DNA from: a virus
Strand: one strand, 5' to 3'
Virus record (IMG/VR): IMGVR_UViG_3300012359_000039
Location: 1-35,095 of that record
DNA length: 35,095 nt
Shown here piece by piece: positions 13,518-20,852 of this stretch. The notes under the pieces were generated by a model, which saw nothing but the letters and a program-made list of their open reading frames with translations, had not been told where the DNA came from and searched no databases. How positions within the stretch are numbered: position 1 is the first letter of the stretch; every line of letters starts with the position of its first letter. Made by a program: the position numbers and the translations under genes.

Positions 13518-14234
13518 ATGACGGGTTACGTGAAGGGCACCACCCCGGACGGCGAGATAGCGCACATGGACGAGTCGTTCTACCGGGCCACCAGCGCCAT
13601 CAGGGCGTGGCCGGATGTGGCTCAGGCCTGGGAATCAGCCAAGGCCCTCGCCAAGCTCGTCGAGAAGCTGCGCACCGAGACCGCGGATTTCCGCGACTGG
13701 CTCGCCGCCTACATGGCCGACGAGCGTGGCCTGACGCACGAGGAGCTGGCCGCGTTCATGGGCGTCACCCGGGCGGCGGTCAGCCAGAGGATCGCACGCG
13801 CACGAGAGAAGGGATATCCCGTGACCGAGCCAGCCACCCTGCCAGAGCAGCCCCACGTCGGGCTCGCCATCATCACGTCACCGGACCGGCACGTCCTGAT
13901 TGCCAAGCGGCGGGACGGCATCCCGCCGTGGACGTTCCTGGGCGGCGACATCCACGAGGGCGAGTCGGCGGGAGGCGCGCTGCGCCGCCGCGTCCAGGCC
14001 GAGAGCGGCCTGACGGTCGAGTCGTTCCAGTTCATCGGCAGGCGCATCCACCCGAAGACCAGCCGCGTGATGGTGTACTGCCATGTCGCCGTATCGGCGG
14101 GCGAACCGCAGGTCGGCGACCCAGAGGACCTGGAAGAGGTCCGGTGGGTCAGCATCGACGAGACGCGCGGCCTAATGCCGGACATGTACGGGCCGGTGCG
14201 GCAGTACCTCGACGAACTCCAGCGGGAGACGTAA
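13518..14234 (+). CDS. Pif-like HTH-Nudix protein with degenerate Nudix box, 238 aa
   Basis: ATG at 13518 has GAGG five bases upstream. Residues about 70-98 form a helix-turn-helix (GLTHEELAAFMGVTRAAVSQ) and 112-230 a Nudix fold. The Nudix box G143-X5-E149-X7-R157 is in place, but the usual REUXEE reads R157-R158-V-Q-A161-E162: two of the three metal-binding glutamates are replaced by Arg and Ala, so hydrolysis is doubtful. In the integrative element pSAM2, the Nudix-domain protein Pif gives immunity to transfer from other carriers. A similar exclusion or sensing role next to the transfer module is a reasonable inference. It might instead be a nucleotide-sensing regulator. Confidence 0.78.
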   Translation: MTGYVKGTTPDGEIAHMDESFYRATSAIRAWPDVAQAWESAKALAKLVEKLRTETADFRDWLAAYMADERGLTHEELAAFMGVTRAAVSQRIARAREKGYPVTEPATLPEQPHVGLAIITSPDRHVLIAKRRDGIPPWTFLGGDIHEGESAGGALRRRVQAESGLTVESFQFIGRRIHPKTSRVMVYCHVAVSAGEPQVGDPEDLEEVRWVSIDETRGLMPDMYGPVRQYLDELQRET

Positions 14235-14239
14235 AGACC

Positions 14240-14536
14240 ATGCCGGCGGCTACGGAATTCGTGCTCTATCGCGTCTGGGGTGAAGCGGGCCTCTTGCTCT
14301 ACGTCGGCGTTAGCAAGAACTTCGGCGCCCGCTGGAAACAGCATGCGAATATGCAGCCTTGGTGGAGTGAGATGCGGCAGCTAACGGCCGATGAGTGGTT
14401 CAGCTCCCGGGCCGATGCCGAAGCAGCAGAAAGGGCAGCCATCGGGGCGGAGCAGCCGAAGTACAACAAGCGGCAGGACACGGAAACGCCAGCCTCAATG
14501 CCCTTGGGGTGCATATGCGCATATACGCATGGTTAG
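14240..14536 (+). CDS. GIY-YIG-like nuclease domain protein, 98 aa
   Basis: ATG at 14240 follows GGGAGA by about 10 bases and starts 5 bases after the Nudix stop, so the two are co-transcribed. Y10 (FVLYRV) and Y21 (LLYVGVS) correspond to the GIY and YIG tyrosines, R31 (GARWKQH) to the conserved arginine, E64 to the metal-binding glutamate and N76 (KYN) to the closing asparagine. The spacing matches short stand-alone GIY-YIG proteins common in actinobacteria. The substrate is unknown; nicking or repair of phage DNA is possible. Confidence 0.72.
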   Translation: MPAATEFVLYRVWGEAGLLLYVGVSKNFGARWKQHANMQPWWSEMRQLTADEWFSSRADAEAAERAAIGAEQPKYNKRQDTETPASMPLGCICAYTHG

Positions 14537-14618
14537 CTCTGCCGCGCCATGCCTGCTGCCCCGGGAGCAGCAGCAGAAGGACCGGCTGTTCATCGCGATC
14601 GTGCGGGCGCTTTCCTGA
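14529..14618 (+). CDS. Possible 29-aa peptide
   Basis: ATG at 14529 overlaps the stop of the GIY-YIG gene by 8 bases. The product ends QQQKDRLFIAIVRALS, a plausible amphipathic helix. No ribosome binding site of its own is clear. It might be translated by coupling only. Confidence 0.3.
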   Translation: MVSSAAPCLLPREQQQKDRLFIAIVRALS

Positions 14619-14662
14619 CGAGCCGCTTGCCCTCCGTCTCCATGTGCACGTAGCGTGCCCGC

Positions 14663-14842
14663 ATGGAGGGGACCGCCCAGAGCGCACGGCTCGCCGAGTA
14701 CGCGCGGGCGCACCCCGAGATCAGCTTCTGCTGCGTCGAGGGCAACCACTACGCGTGGAGGCCGGCCGCGGACGGCGGCGAGCTGTCGCACGGCCGGGAC
14801 GAGGACGAGCTGCTCGCCAAGCTGGCCGGGCTACCCGCCTAG
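14663..14842 (+). CDS. Hypothetical protein, 59 aa
   Basis: ATG at 14663 opens MEGTAQSARLAEYARAHPEI, then CCVEGNHYAWRP and an acidic helix (DEDELLAKLAGLPA). Wobble positions are nearly all G/C. Small proteins with this helix-strand-helix shape are frequent in actinobacterial genomes with no known function. It converges with, and overlaps by 4 bases, the minus-strand gene that follows. Confidence 0.6.
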   Translation: MEGTAQSARLAEYARAHPEISFCCVEGNHYAWRPAADGGELSHGRDEDELLAKLAGLPA

Positions 14843-15084
14843 GGCACCGCGCGCAGCCGCGGGGGGCGCGGACGGGGCACGGGCAGCCCGGCGGCGGCCA
14901 GCGCCTCGTCCGCCGCGCGCGCCCGCTCGGCCTCGATGACCTGCTCGTCGAACGACCGCCGCCGCAGCAGCTCCGCCGCCAGGTCCGGGCGCCCGGCGGC
15001 CGCGCAGACCCGCGCCGCCTCGGTCAGCACCCTGGCGCCGGGCCGTCCCGGCCTGGCCGCGCCACGCCGCGCAGGTGCCGCCAT
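14839..15084 (-). CDS. Hypothetical basic helical protein, 81 aa
   Basis: ATG at 15084 is set by GGGAGGG seven bases upstream; ATG 15099 lies within that site. The N-terminus is basic (ARRGAARPGRPG), followed by two long helices containing AAELLRRRSFDEQVIEAERA and a Pro/Arg tail. It could bind nucleic acid. It lies downstream of the repressor-like gene on the same strand. Confidence 0.55.
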   Translation of the reverse strand: MAAPARRGAARPGRPGARVLTEAARVCAAAGRPDLAAELLRRRSFDEQVIEAERARAADEALAAAGLPVPRPRPPRLRAVP

Positions 15085-15157
15085 CGCGTTCCCTCCCATG
15101 GCCAGGCCCGCCCGGGGAGATCCCAGGCCGTCCGCTCCGCAGCGGGCGCGTCTCGTC

Positions 15158-15168
15158 TCACAATGTGA
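15158..15168. promoter_or_regulatory. Short inverted repeat TCACA-A-TGTGA
   Basis: A perfect 5+5 inverted repeat in the 167-bp gap between two minus-strand genes, close to an unusually A+T-rich stretch. It may be an operator for one of the neighbouring regulators; it is too short to be sure. Confidence 0.35.
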
Positions 15169-15251
15169 CAATCCCCGTATTTGTCCTATGTGATTCACGC
15201 GCGCCGCGCAAGCCGTTGCGGGAAACCCGCGCCGCCCGCCGCGCGATTGCG

Positions 15252-15860
15252 TTACGTGCCCCGGGCCCGCGGGGAGGCGGCCGGGGAGCCGGCGCGGCGG
15301 GCGGCGCCGCGGCGCTGGAGGTCCGCGACGTGCCACACCCGGTCGGCGTCGTCCAGGCGCCCGGCGGCGGCGTCCCAGGCCTTGGCGTCGGCAGAGCCGG
15401 CCCCGAAGACCTGGTCGCCGGACGGGCCGGTGACGCCCCCGGCGGCCAGGGCGCGCAGCCGCTCCCAGATCCGGTCGGCGTAGGGGCGCCCGGCGGCGTA
15501 GCGGCCGGCGTCGTCCACCGGCGGCGCCCACCCGGGCGGCTCGGCCGGGACGGCGGGCGCGGCCGGGGCGGCCGGGGCCAGCTCGTCCGCCTTCCCGGCC
15601 AGGACCGCGGTGAGCGACTCGTAGGTGACCTCGTATACCTCGGCGATGTGCCGCAGCGTCCCGGCGGGGAAGGTGTTGATGCGGGCCTCGTATGCCTTCT
15701 CGATGTCGGCCTGCATCCGCTTGTTGAGCTTCCGCTCGCGCTCGAACTGGGTCCGGTACCTGTAGCCGAGAGCCTGACGGCGGCCCTCCAGCAGCTCGCC
15801 GAGTAGTTTCCACGCGCCAGGCGGGGCGCTGATCCCGGATTGCTTCCGGCCGTCTGCCAT
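15252..15860 (-). CDS. HTH repressor-type regulator, 202 aa
   Basis: ATG at 15860 has GGGGAC upstream. Residues 15-90 show an XRE-like arrangement: a helix (GAWKLLGELLEGRRQALGYR), a basic region, then FPAGTLRHIAEVYEVTYESL, where the second half looks like helix-turn-helix. The C-terminal half is Ala/Pro-rich with a final helical part. It is transcribed divergently from a small HTH gene across 200 bp of regulatory DNA, the classic layout of a lysogeny repressor facing a Cro-like gene. Confidence 0.7.
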   Translation of the reverse strand: MADGRKQSGISAPPGAWKLLGELLEGRRQALGYRYRTQFERERKLNKRMQADIEKAYEARINTFPAGTLRHIAEVYEVTYESLTAVLAGKADELAPAAPAAPAVPAEPPGWAPPVDDAGRYAAGRPYADRIWERLRALAAGGVTGPSGDQVFGAGSADAKAWDAAAGRLDDADRVWHVADLQRRGAARRAGSPAASPRARGT

Positions 15861-15902
15861 GACCGATGTCCCCTTTGTGCCTAGAAGTCCGTCCCCGTAC
15901 TG

Positions 15903-15931
15903 ACTCTGACCGTGCATGCCGATGCCGTCAA
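15903..15931 (-). promoter_or_regulatory. Weak candidate promoter for the repressor gene
   Basis: On the minus strand TTGACG (15926-15931) is followed after 17 bases by CAGAGT (15903-15908), leaving a leader of about 40 bases to the start at 15860. The -10 keeps only the A and T most conserved in actinobacterial promoters. Confidence 0.35.
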
Positions 15932-16015
15932 GTACCGGGCATGTTACCAGGAAACAGCAGCTTAAACCGTGTCTCGTATATATCAGACTCACCTCTGGGG
16001 TGTGGAGAATATCTC

Positions 16016-16032
16016 TATGTCCTATTGACATA
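16016..16032. promoter_or_regulatory. Operator candidate over the -35 box
   Basis: TATGTC and GACATA are perfect inverted arms around CTATT. The right half covers the TTGACA -35 of the promoter that follows, so binding would block the small HTH gene. Either of the two divergent regulators could bind it. Confidence 0.6.
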
Positions 16033-16054
16033 CCTCTACGCGCATCCGTACTGT
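16025..16054 (+). promoter_or_regulatory. Promoter giving a probably leaderless transcript
   Basis: TTGACA (16025-16030), an 18-bp spacer and TACTGT (16049-16054). The ATG at 16061 starts only 7 bases after the -10, so transcription would begin at or within a base or two of the start codon. Leaderless messages are common in actinobacteria. It is the best promoter match in the window. Confidence 0.68.
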
Positions 16055-16060
16055 CTCCAC

Positions 16061-16336
16061 ATGCCTCCAGTCGCGACCGCCAAGCCTAACGGCCCCAAGA
16101 TCGCCGAACTCATCGAGAGACGCGGCTACAGCCTGTCCGGTTTCGGGCGCTCGCTCGGCCGGCACCCGCAGACGATGTGGAACATCGTGCGCAAGGAACC
16201 CGACACCAGCGTCGCGTTCCTCAACCAGATCGCCCACGCCCTGTCATCCCCGGGATCCCGCGTCAGGCTGCGCGACATCAGCGACGCGGGCGGGGACGAG
16301 CAGTCCGATGCGGAGCCGGAGGTCCCGGCCGCATGA
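16061..16336 (+). CDS. Cro-like small HTH regulator, 91 aa
   Basis: ATG at 16061, with no Shine-Dalgarno sequence, agrees with a leaderless message. Residues 11-65 (IAELIERRGYSLSGFGRSLG, then HPQTMWNIVRKEP and SVAFLNQIAHAL) have the five-helix pattern of XRE/Cro DNA-binding domains. An acidic tail follows. Opposite and divergent to the 202-aa regulator, it probably commits the element to early/lytic expression; that direction is inferred from position. Confidence 0.75.
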   Translation: MPPVATAKPNGPKIAELIERRGYSLSGFGRSLGRHPQTMWNIVRKEPDTSVAFLNQIAHALSSPGSRVRLRDISDAGGDEQSDAEPEVPAA

Positions 16337-16863
16337 TGGCCATCGCCTTGAGCGGCAAGAAGGGGACCGGACGCGCAGCCCTCATTGACGATGAGGACTG
16401 GCCGCTGGTGGAAGGCCGCAAATGGCGGCTATTCGAATATCCATCTGCACCCGGACGCCGCAACAAGGGACCGTACGCGATCACCAGGGTGTACCGAGCC
16501 GACGGGAAGCCGACCACCATGCTCATGCACACCGCCATCACCGGGTGGCCGCGGACCGATCACGAGGACCACAACGGCCTGAACAACCAGCGGTCGAACC
16601 TGCGGCCCGCAACAAGTGCCCAGAATCAGCACAATCGGCGCTCAAACATCAAGGGTTCATCCAGGTACAAGGGCGTGCACTGGGTTACCGGGCATCGCAG
16701 ATGGCGGGCGATGATCCGCATTGACGGCACGCAGCGGTACATCGGCCAGTTCACGAGCGAGGAAGAGGCGGCACTCGCCTACAACTACGCCGCCCTGGAA
16801 ATCTACGGCGCTTACGCCTGCCTCAATCCTGTCGATGGCAAGACCGGGTACCCGGCCGCCTGA
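16333..16863 (+). CDS. HNH nuclease with AP2 domain, 176 aa
   Basis: ATG at 16333 overlaps the previous stop (ATGA). Residues 1-60 form a beta-rich N-terminal part, about 66-100 an HNH core (MHTAITGWP, DHEDHNGLNNQRSNL) and 108-165 an AP2 DNA-binding domain (SRYKGVHW, WRAMIRIDG, GQFTSEEEAALAYNYA). HNH-AP2 proteins are homing-type endonucleases that move between phage genomes. N-terminal and core motifs are shared with the nuclease at 28099-28848. It sits at the end of the Cro-like transcript, just before a stem-loop. Confidence 0.88.
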   Translation: MMAIALSGKKGTGRAALIDDEDWPLVEGRKWRLFEYPSAPGRRNKGPYAITRVYRADGKPTTMLMHTAITGWPRTDHEDHNGLNNQRSNLRPATSAQNQHNRRSNIKGSSRYKGVHWVTGHRRWRAMIRIDGTQRYIGQFTSEEEAALAYNYAALEIYGAYACLNPVDGKTGYPAA

Positions 16864-16876
16864 GACACGAAAAAAG

Positions 16877-16902
16877 GGCCCGGCCGCGCGAACGGCCGGG
16901 CC
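16877..16902. terminator. Strong stem-loop after the HNH-AP2 gene
   Basis: GGCCCGGCCG and CGGCCGGGCC pair perfectly (10 bp) around CGCGAA. A run of six A precedes it, so on the minus strand the hairpin is followed by CTTTTTTC. It is thus a textbook terminator for minus-strand transcription and a T-less stem-loop for the plus strand. Confidence 0.65.
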
Positions 16903-16957
16903 AGCGGGAGAGAAAACCCGCTCCAAGCATAACCACCAGTAAGGGAGAGACCCCCAG

Positions 16958-17650
16958 GTGACATTCTCCAGGTCCCGCCGCCGCCGCGGCCGTCCCGTCC
17001 TCGAGGGCGGCTTCCCCGATGACGGCTACGACATCACCGAGGTCCTGCAGCGCGCCGGGCCCGCCGACTGGGACGGTTCCACGTTCGAGTGGGGCGGCGC
17101 GCCCGGCCCCGCCGCCGAGCCGCTCGCCCGGCTCCGCAGCCCCGGCCGCTACCAGCCCCCGCCCGCCCTCCCGGCCCCGCCGCCGCCCCGGCAGCCCGAC
17201 TGCGCCGTCTGGGCCGTCCTGCGCGCCGGCGGCTTCGGGCTGCTCTGCGGCATCGACCGGTGGCGCATCCACTTCGACCCCGAGACCGCCCACGCCCGGC
17301 ACTGTTTCAGCGCCCTCCGCGCCTCCGCGCACGCCGCCGGGTGGCGGCCCGACGCCTACGGCCGGTGGGCCTGCCCCCGCTGCGTGACGGACCCCGCCTG
17401 GGCCGCGCCCCGGCTGCCCGCCCATTACGACCCCGCCGTCGCGCACGCCCGCTCCCCCGGGGACTGGCCCGCCCGGCACTGGCTCGGGCGGCGGCGCCCC
17501 GTCACAGAGGATCACCCGGACGCATCCGCGGCGTGGGTCGCCCGCGACCCGGCCGCCGAGTTCTGGCTCGCCGTCGGGGCCGAGATCAGCGTCGCGATCC
17601 GGACCGCGGACGCCGCCGGCCACGGCAGGCACCGGGCAGGCGCGCGGTGA
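16958..17650 (+). CDS. Hypothetical protein with CxxC, 230 aa
   Basis: GTG at 16958 with GGGAGAG upstream opens the long early operon. The N-terminus is Arg-rich, followed by a Pro/Ala linker (65-85). A domain rich in His and Trp then contains GRWACPRCVTDP (about 145-156) as its only Cys pair. No enzyme motif is visible. It is coupled by GTGA to the next gene. Confidence 0.6.
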   Translation: MTFSRSRRRRGRPVLEGGFPDDGYDITEVLQRAGPADWDGSTFEWGGAPGPAAEPLARLRSPGRYQPPPALPAPPPPRQPDCAVWAVLRAGGFGLLCGIDRWRIHFDPETAHARHCFSALRASAHAAGWRPDAYGRWACPRCVTDPAWAAPRLPAHYDPAVAHARSPGDWPARHWLGRRRPVTEDHPDASAAWVARDPAAEFWLAVGAEISVAIRTADAAGHGRHRAGAR

Positions 17651-17835
17651 ACGGCCCGGCCCGCACCCGGCCGCCCGCGCAGTGCACCTGCACGCACATG
17701 GCCGTGGCCACGCTCGCCGGGACCCTCGGCTGCCCGTACGCCTGGCGCGAGCTGCCCGGCGGCGGCTGGGCGCACGTCCTGCCGCCGCGCGTGCGCGGCA
17801 TCAGGGCCCGCGAGCCCGCGCAGGAGACCTCATGA
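17647..17835 (+). CDS. Small Cys-containing protein, 62 aa
   Basis: GTG at 17647 overlaps the upstream TGA. CTCTHMAVATLAGTLGC gives three closely spaced Cys and one His near the N-terminus, a possible metal site. The tail is basic. Unknown function. Confidence 0.55.
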   Translation: MNGPARTRPPAQCTCTHMAVATLAGTLGCPYAWRELPGGGWAHVLPPRVRGIRAREPAQETS

Positions 17836-18059
17836 CAGGGCCTGAACATTACGCCTGCGCCGAATCGGACCTCGAGCACGCCGCGCACGCCTCGGACAGG
17901 GACCGGCTGGACGACATGGCCTACTGGCTGGGACGCGCCCAGGTCCACGCCACGCTCGCGCTCGCCGCCGCCACGGCGCTGCCCGGCCAGCACCCCGGCG
18001 ACTGGGAGCGGGAGATCTGGGCGTTCAGCCCGGAGGATGCCCCGGAGGTGACCCCGTGA
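17832..18059 (+). CDS. Hypothetical helical protein, 75 aa
   Basis: ATG at 17832 overlaps the previous stop. The product is an acidic-to-neutral pair of helices (YACAESDLEHAAHASDRD; DDMAYWLGRAQVHATLALA), the pattern of small actinobacterial proteins annotated only as hypothetical. Part of the coupled early operon. Confidence 0.6.
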   Translation: MTGPEHYACAESDLEHAAHASDRDRLDDMAYWLGRAQVHATLALAAATALPGQHPGDWEREIWAFSPEDAPEVTP

Positions 18060-18259
18060 CCGGCCTCCGCAACCCGTTCCTCCCGTGGCTGTGGGTCGCC
18101 CTGGCCGTGAGCCAAAGCATCATGTGGCCGGTCGTGCTGCTGGCCCGGAGCTGGCTCGGCTGCCTGGCGTGGCTGCCGTGGCTGGCGGTCCTCGCCCTGC
18201 TGCTCCGCTGGGAGCGGGCGCACTCACCGGAGAAGATGTACCGGACGTGGCGCCCGTGA
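18056..18259 (+). CDS. Two-helix membrane protein, 67 aa
   Basis: GTG at 18056 overlaps the previous TGA. Two hydrophobic, Trp-rich segments (about 9-30 and 33-51) with a basic-acidic tail (RWERAHSPEKMYRTW) indicate a small inner-membrane protein. Role unknown; exclusion or anchoring of replication are possible. Confidence 0.6.
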   Translation: MTGLRNPFLPWLWVALAVSQSIMWPVVLLARSWLGCLAWLPWLAVLALLLRWERAHSPEKMYRTWRP

Positions 18260-18573
18260 CCGCCCTCGCCGGGCTTGAAAACGCCCGCGAGCAGGCCTGG
18301 AAAGCGTACGACACGATCGCGCGCGCCTACCCGGACTGCGAGCACGCCCGGGAGTGGAGAGAACGGGCCGCCGCGGCCCGCAGGGCGCACCTGCTGGCCA
18401 TCAGGGCCTGCGACAAAGCCATACACAAGGGGGACACCATGACCGGCGGACAGCAGCTATGCCGCGCCCACCCGGACGACTGCCCTAACGGCCCCGGGCC
18501 GCACGCCTACCATCCGCCGGAACTCGAGGGACTGCCGTGCTGCCGCCAGCCCGGCGAGGAGGTACCACTCTGA
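18256..18573 (+). CDS. Hypothetical protein, 105 aa, possibly two products
   Basis: GTG at 18256 overlaps the upstream stop. The first 60 residues are a charged helix (NAREQAWKAYDTIARAYPDC). A second segment from ATG 18439 starts with its own ribosome site (GGGGGACACCATG) and holds Cys and Pro (CRAHPDDCPNGPGPHAY, CCRQPG). Both are in one frame, so either one protein or an additional internal 44-aa product is made. Confidence 0.55.
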   Translation: MTALAGLENAREQAWKAYDTIARAYPDCEHAREWRERAAAARRAHLLAIRACDKAIHKGDTMTGGQQLCRAHPDDCPNGPGPHAYHPPELEGLPCCRQPGEEVPL

Positions 18574-18815
18574 TGACCAGGTTCATCACGCCAGACGGCC
18601 AGAAGGTCATCAAGTGGGATCCGGGCGACCCGGTCGACTGGACCACCCCTGACTCCGGCGACGGCATCAGCCACGAGTACTGCGGCAACTGCGGCCTGGA
18701 CCTTCCCTGCGGCTGCCCGCGCGATGAGCACTTCGGCAGCGACGCCGGCGCGCTCCCCGTCCAGCGCCGCGATGAGCCGCCCATTTCCTACTCGTACAAG
18801 GGGCCAATCCCGTGA
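18573..18815 (+). CDS. Small zinc-ribbon-like protein, 80 aa
   Basis: ATG at 18573 shares a base with the previous stop, with GAGGAGG ten bases upstream. HEYCGNCGLDLPCGCPRDE carries four closely spaced Cys, a compact zinc-binding knuckle, in an otherwise polar protein. It directly precedes and overlaps the recombination-type gene. Confidence 0.6.
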   Translation: MTRFITPDGQKVIKWDPGDPVDWTTPDSGDGISHEYCGNCGLDLPCGCPRDEHFGSDAGALPVQRRDEPPISYSYKGPIP

Positions 18816-20089
18816 CCGACCTTGACGTTTACCAGCCACCCGGCGGCATCGGCCAGTACCAGGCCGGGATCGTCATGACACCCGAGAACGCCAAGGCCCT
18901 CGACGACCAGGTCCGCAGGTGCACCGAGGCAGTCCTCCGCGAGGGCACCGACTACGGCGTCATCCCGGGCACGAACGGCGAGAAGACACTCTGGCGCCCC
19001 GGCGCCCAGAAGCTCCTGCAATGGTTCGGCCTCGGATACACCTGCGAGCGCGTCGAAGTCGAGCGCGACGACGACGGGCGCAAGCACGGCATCACCTACA
19101 GGTGCACCGTCGCCAGGCGCCTCCCCGACGGCACCCTCGACATCAAGGCCACCTGCGAGGGAACCGCCGACTACGACGAGAGCAAATTCCATCAGACCGC
19201 CGAAGAGGTCCAGGAAAAGGCCGAACGCAACGAGCGCAAGTGGGCCAAGAAGGACGGCAGGGTGGCCGACCCGACCAAGTGGAAGAACCGCGGCGAGTAC
19301 CGGGCGGACTGGAACGCGCTGATGAAACGGGCGCAGAAAAGAGCGATCGTCGGCGCCGTGAACGACGCCACCTCCGCCGGGGGCATCTTCGCCGACCGCG
19401 AGGAAGACGACAGCCCGGCACCGGGGGACGACGGCCCGGGCTGGTACGAACAGGCGCTCGAAGCCGCGCTCACCTTCACCGACACCGGCGCCGGGCGGAA
19501 ACTGCACGTCGAGGCCGCGCAGGCCGCCCGCGACGGCCTGTGCACCCCCGGCCAGGCCGGCCACGTCCAGAACCGCATCGCCCAGCGCGCCAGGCTGCTC
19601 AAGACCGCCACCCCGGTCGATGTCGAAGACCTCGGCCGCTCCGGACCTGCGGCGGAGGATGACGCCCTTCCCGGGTCCGGGCGTGCCGACGCCGGGAACG
19701 AGACCCGGGCCGCCGCCGGCGAGGTGCGGACGCAGACGGACCCCAGGGCCGCTCGCGGGCAGGCTGCCTCTCCCCGGGGTGCGCAGCCGCCTCCGCCGCA
19801 GCCTGAAGACGAGCCGAAACCGCCGGGCCGCGCCACCAGCGGGCAGCTCAGCATGCTCGGCCGGCGGCTCGGCCAGCTCGGCGTCGGCGACGAGAACCGC
19901 CTCGGCACCCTGGAGAAACTCGCCGGACACGACCTCACCGCCCCGGACCAGCTGACGCAGGACGAGGCCGCGCGCATCAGGGGACTGCTCGACCGGTGCG
20001 GCGGCGACCGGGGCGCCCTCGTCGAGCTGCTCGCCACCGGCCAGCTGCCCGAGGCGGGTGACGGCGATGCGGGTGACGGCGATGGCTGA
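18812..20089 (+). CDS. Phage recombination-type ssDNA protein (putative), 425 aa
   Basis: GTG at 18812 overlaps the previous stop. Residues 30-75 contain REGTDYGVIPGTNGEKTLWR followed by PGAQKLLQWFGLG. This motif is widespread in phage and mobile-element genes located between recombination and replication functions. A basic region (KWAKKDGR, KRAQKRAIVGAV) precedes a Pro-rich linker (300-345), and a C-terminal helical domain (SMLGRRLGQLGV ... LTQDEAARIRGLL) resembles the tail of ERF/RecT-type annealing proteins. I infer a single-strand annealing or binding role; no catalytic motif is present. Confidence 0.55.
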   Translation: MTDLDVYQPPGGIGQYQAGIVMTPENAKALDDQVRRCTEAVLREGTDYGVIPGTNGEKTLWRPGAQKLLQWFGLGYTCERVEVERDDDGRKHGITYRCTVARRLPDGTLDIKATCEGTADYDESKFHQTAEEVQEKAERNERKWAKKDGRVADPTKWKNRGEYRADWNALMKRAQKRAIVGAVNDATSAGGIFADREEDDSPAPGDDGPGWYEQALEAALTFTDTGAGRKLHVEAAQAARDGLCTPGQAGHVQNRIAQRARLLKTATPVDVEDLGRSGPAAEDDALPGSGRADAGNETRAAAGEVRTQTDPRAARGQAASPRGAQPPPPQPEDEPKPPGRATSGQLSMLGRRLGQLGVGDENRLGTLEKLAGHDLTAPDQLTQDEAARIRGLLDRCGGDRGALVELLATGQLPEAGDGDAGDGDG

Positions 20090-20402
20090 CCCGCGCATCG
20101 CGAGCGCCCGCGACGGCGCCCGGTCCGCCATGGGCCGGGCCAGCGGCGCCCGGCCGCCCCGGTACTACGGCCCCGCCCGCGGCCGGGAAGAGCCGCCCGC
20201 GGTCACCGCGGCACGCGAGCGGCAGCCGGACGGGGACGAGCTGGCGGAGCTGGACGCCGCCCGCGGCCGGTACCAGGCCGCGCTCGCCGCGGTGCCGGAG
20301 CCGGATCCGCCCGCGCCCCCCCCCGTCACGGCGGCGAGCCGGTGCGGGCGGTGCGGGTACCTGACCGCCGCGGCCGGGCACCGGGTGACGTGCGGTGACT
20401 GA
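20082..20402 (+). CDS. Hypothetical protein with CxxC end, 106 aa
   Basis: ATG at 20082 overlaps the 3' end of the previous gene by 8 bases; GTG 20058 and ATG 20067 are alternatives created by a GGTGACGGCGATG repeat. The body is basic and helical, and the C-terminus SRCGRCGYLTAAAGHRVTC is a tiny zinc-ribbon-like unit. Function unknown. Confidence 0.55.
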   Translation: MADPRIASARDGARSAMGRASGARPPRYYGPARGREEPPAVTAARERQPDGDELAELDAARGRYQAALAAVPEPDPPAPPPVTAASRCGRCGYLTAAAGHRVTCGD

Positions 20403-20607
20403 GGACCCGCGCGCCCGCGAGATCGGCCGCGTCGAGGACATGGACGGCGACGTGCTCGTCGTCGGCGTCAGCTACAACACGGTGACGTTCAGCCGCCCGG
20501 GCGCCCCCGTCCCGGTCTGGCAGCTCGAGTCGGGCCAGGCCGAGGAGTTCGGCCATTTGTTCGTCAGGGCCTGCTGGGAAGCGGGCGCGCAGGGCGGCGC
20601 GCCGTGA
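20395..20607 (+). CDS. Hypothetical beta-rich protein, 70 aa
   Basis: GTG at 20395 lies 8 bases inside the preceding gene. The sequence (GRVEDMDGDVLVVGVSYNTV) alternates hydrophobic residues like a small beta barrel, with a C-terminal helix. No motif. Coupled to the next gene by GTGA. Confidence 0.55.
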   Translation: MTEDPRAREIGRVEDMDGDVLVVGVSYNTVTFSRPGAPVPVWQLESGQAEEFGHLFVRACWEAGAQGGAP

Positions 20608-20852
20608 GCGGCTACACCCACGAGTGCCCGGCCACGGCCTGCACCCGCGAAGTCCGCCAGGACATGCTCATGTGCAGCAGCCACTGGTACATGGTCCCGG
20701 CGCCGCTCAGGAACGCCGTGTGGAACGCCTGGCAGGCCGGCGCCGGCGCCGGCACCGCGCGGCACGCCGCCGCCATCCGCGCCGCCATCCGGTCCGTCAA
20801 CGAGAAGCTCGCCGCGAGGGGCATCACCAGCACCCCGGACGGCGCGCCGTGA
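20604..20852 (+). CDS. Small protein with LMCSSHW motif, 82 aa
   Basis: GTG at 20604. CPATAC followed by DMLMCSSHWYMVPAPLRNAV and a helix (RHAAAIRAAIRSVNEKL) matches a short family common in phages and plasmids: two N-terminal Cys, then C-x3-W, which probably binds zinc. Function unknown. Confidence 0.65.
   Translation: MSGYTHECPATACTREVRQDMLMCSSHWYMVPAPLRNAVWNAWQAGAGAGTARHAAAIRAAIRSVNEKLAARGITSTPDGAP

Noticed and set aside
15158-15168. CRP-type binding site at TCACA-A-TGTGA
   Set aside because: Arms and 1-base spacer do not match the CRP half-site spacing of 6; kept only as an unspecified inverted repeat.
18788-20131. Long minus-strand frame opposite the recombination-type gene
   Set aside because: It mirrors the wobble pattern of the plus-strand gene, has no ribosome site and breaks the coupled plus-strand operon.
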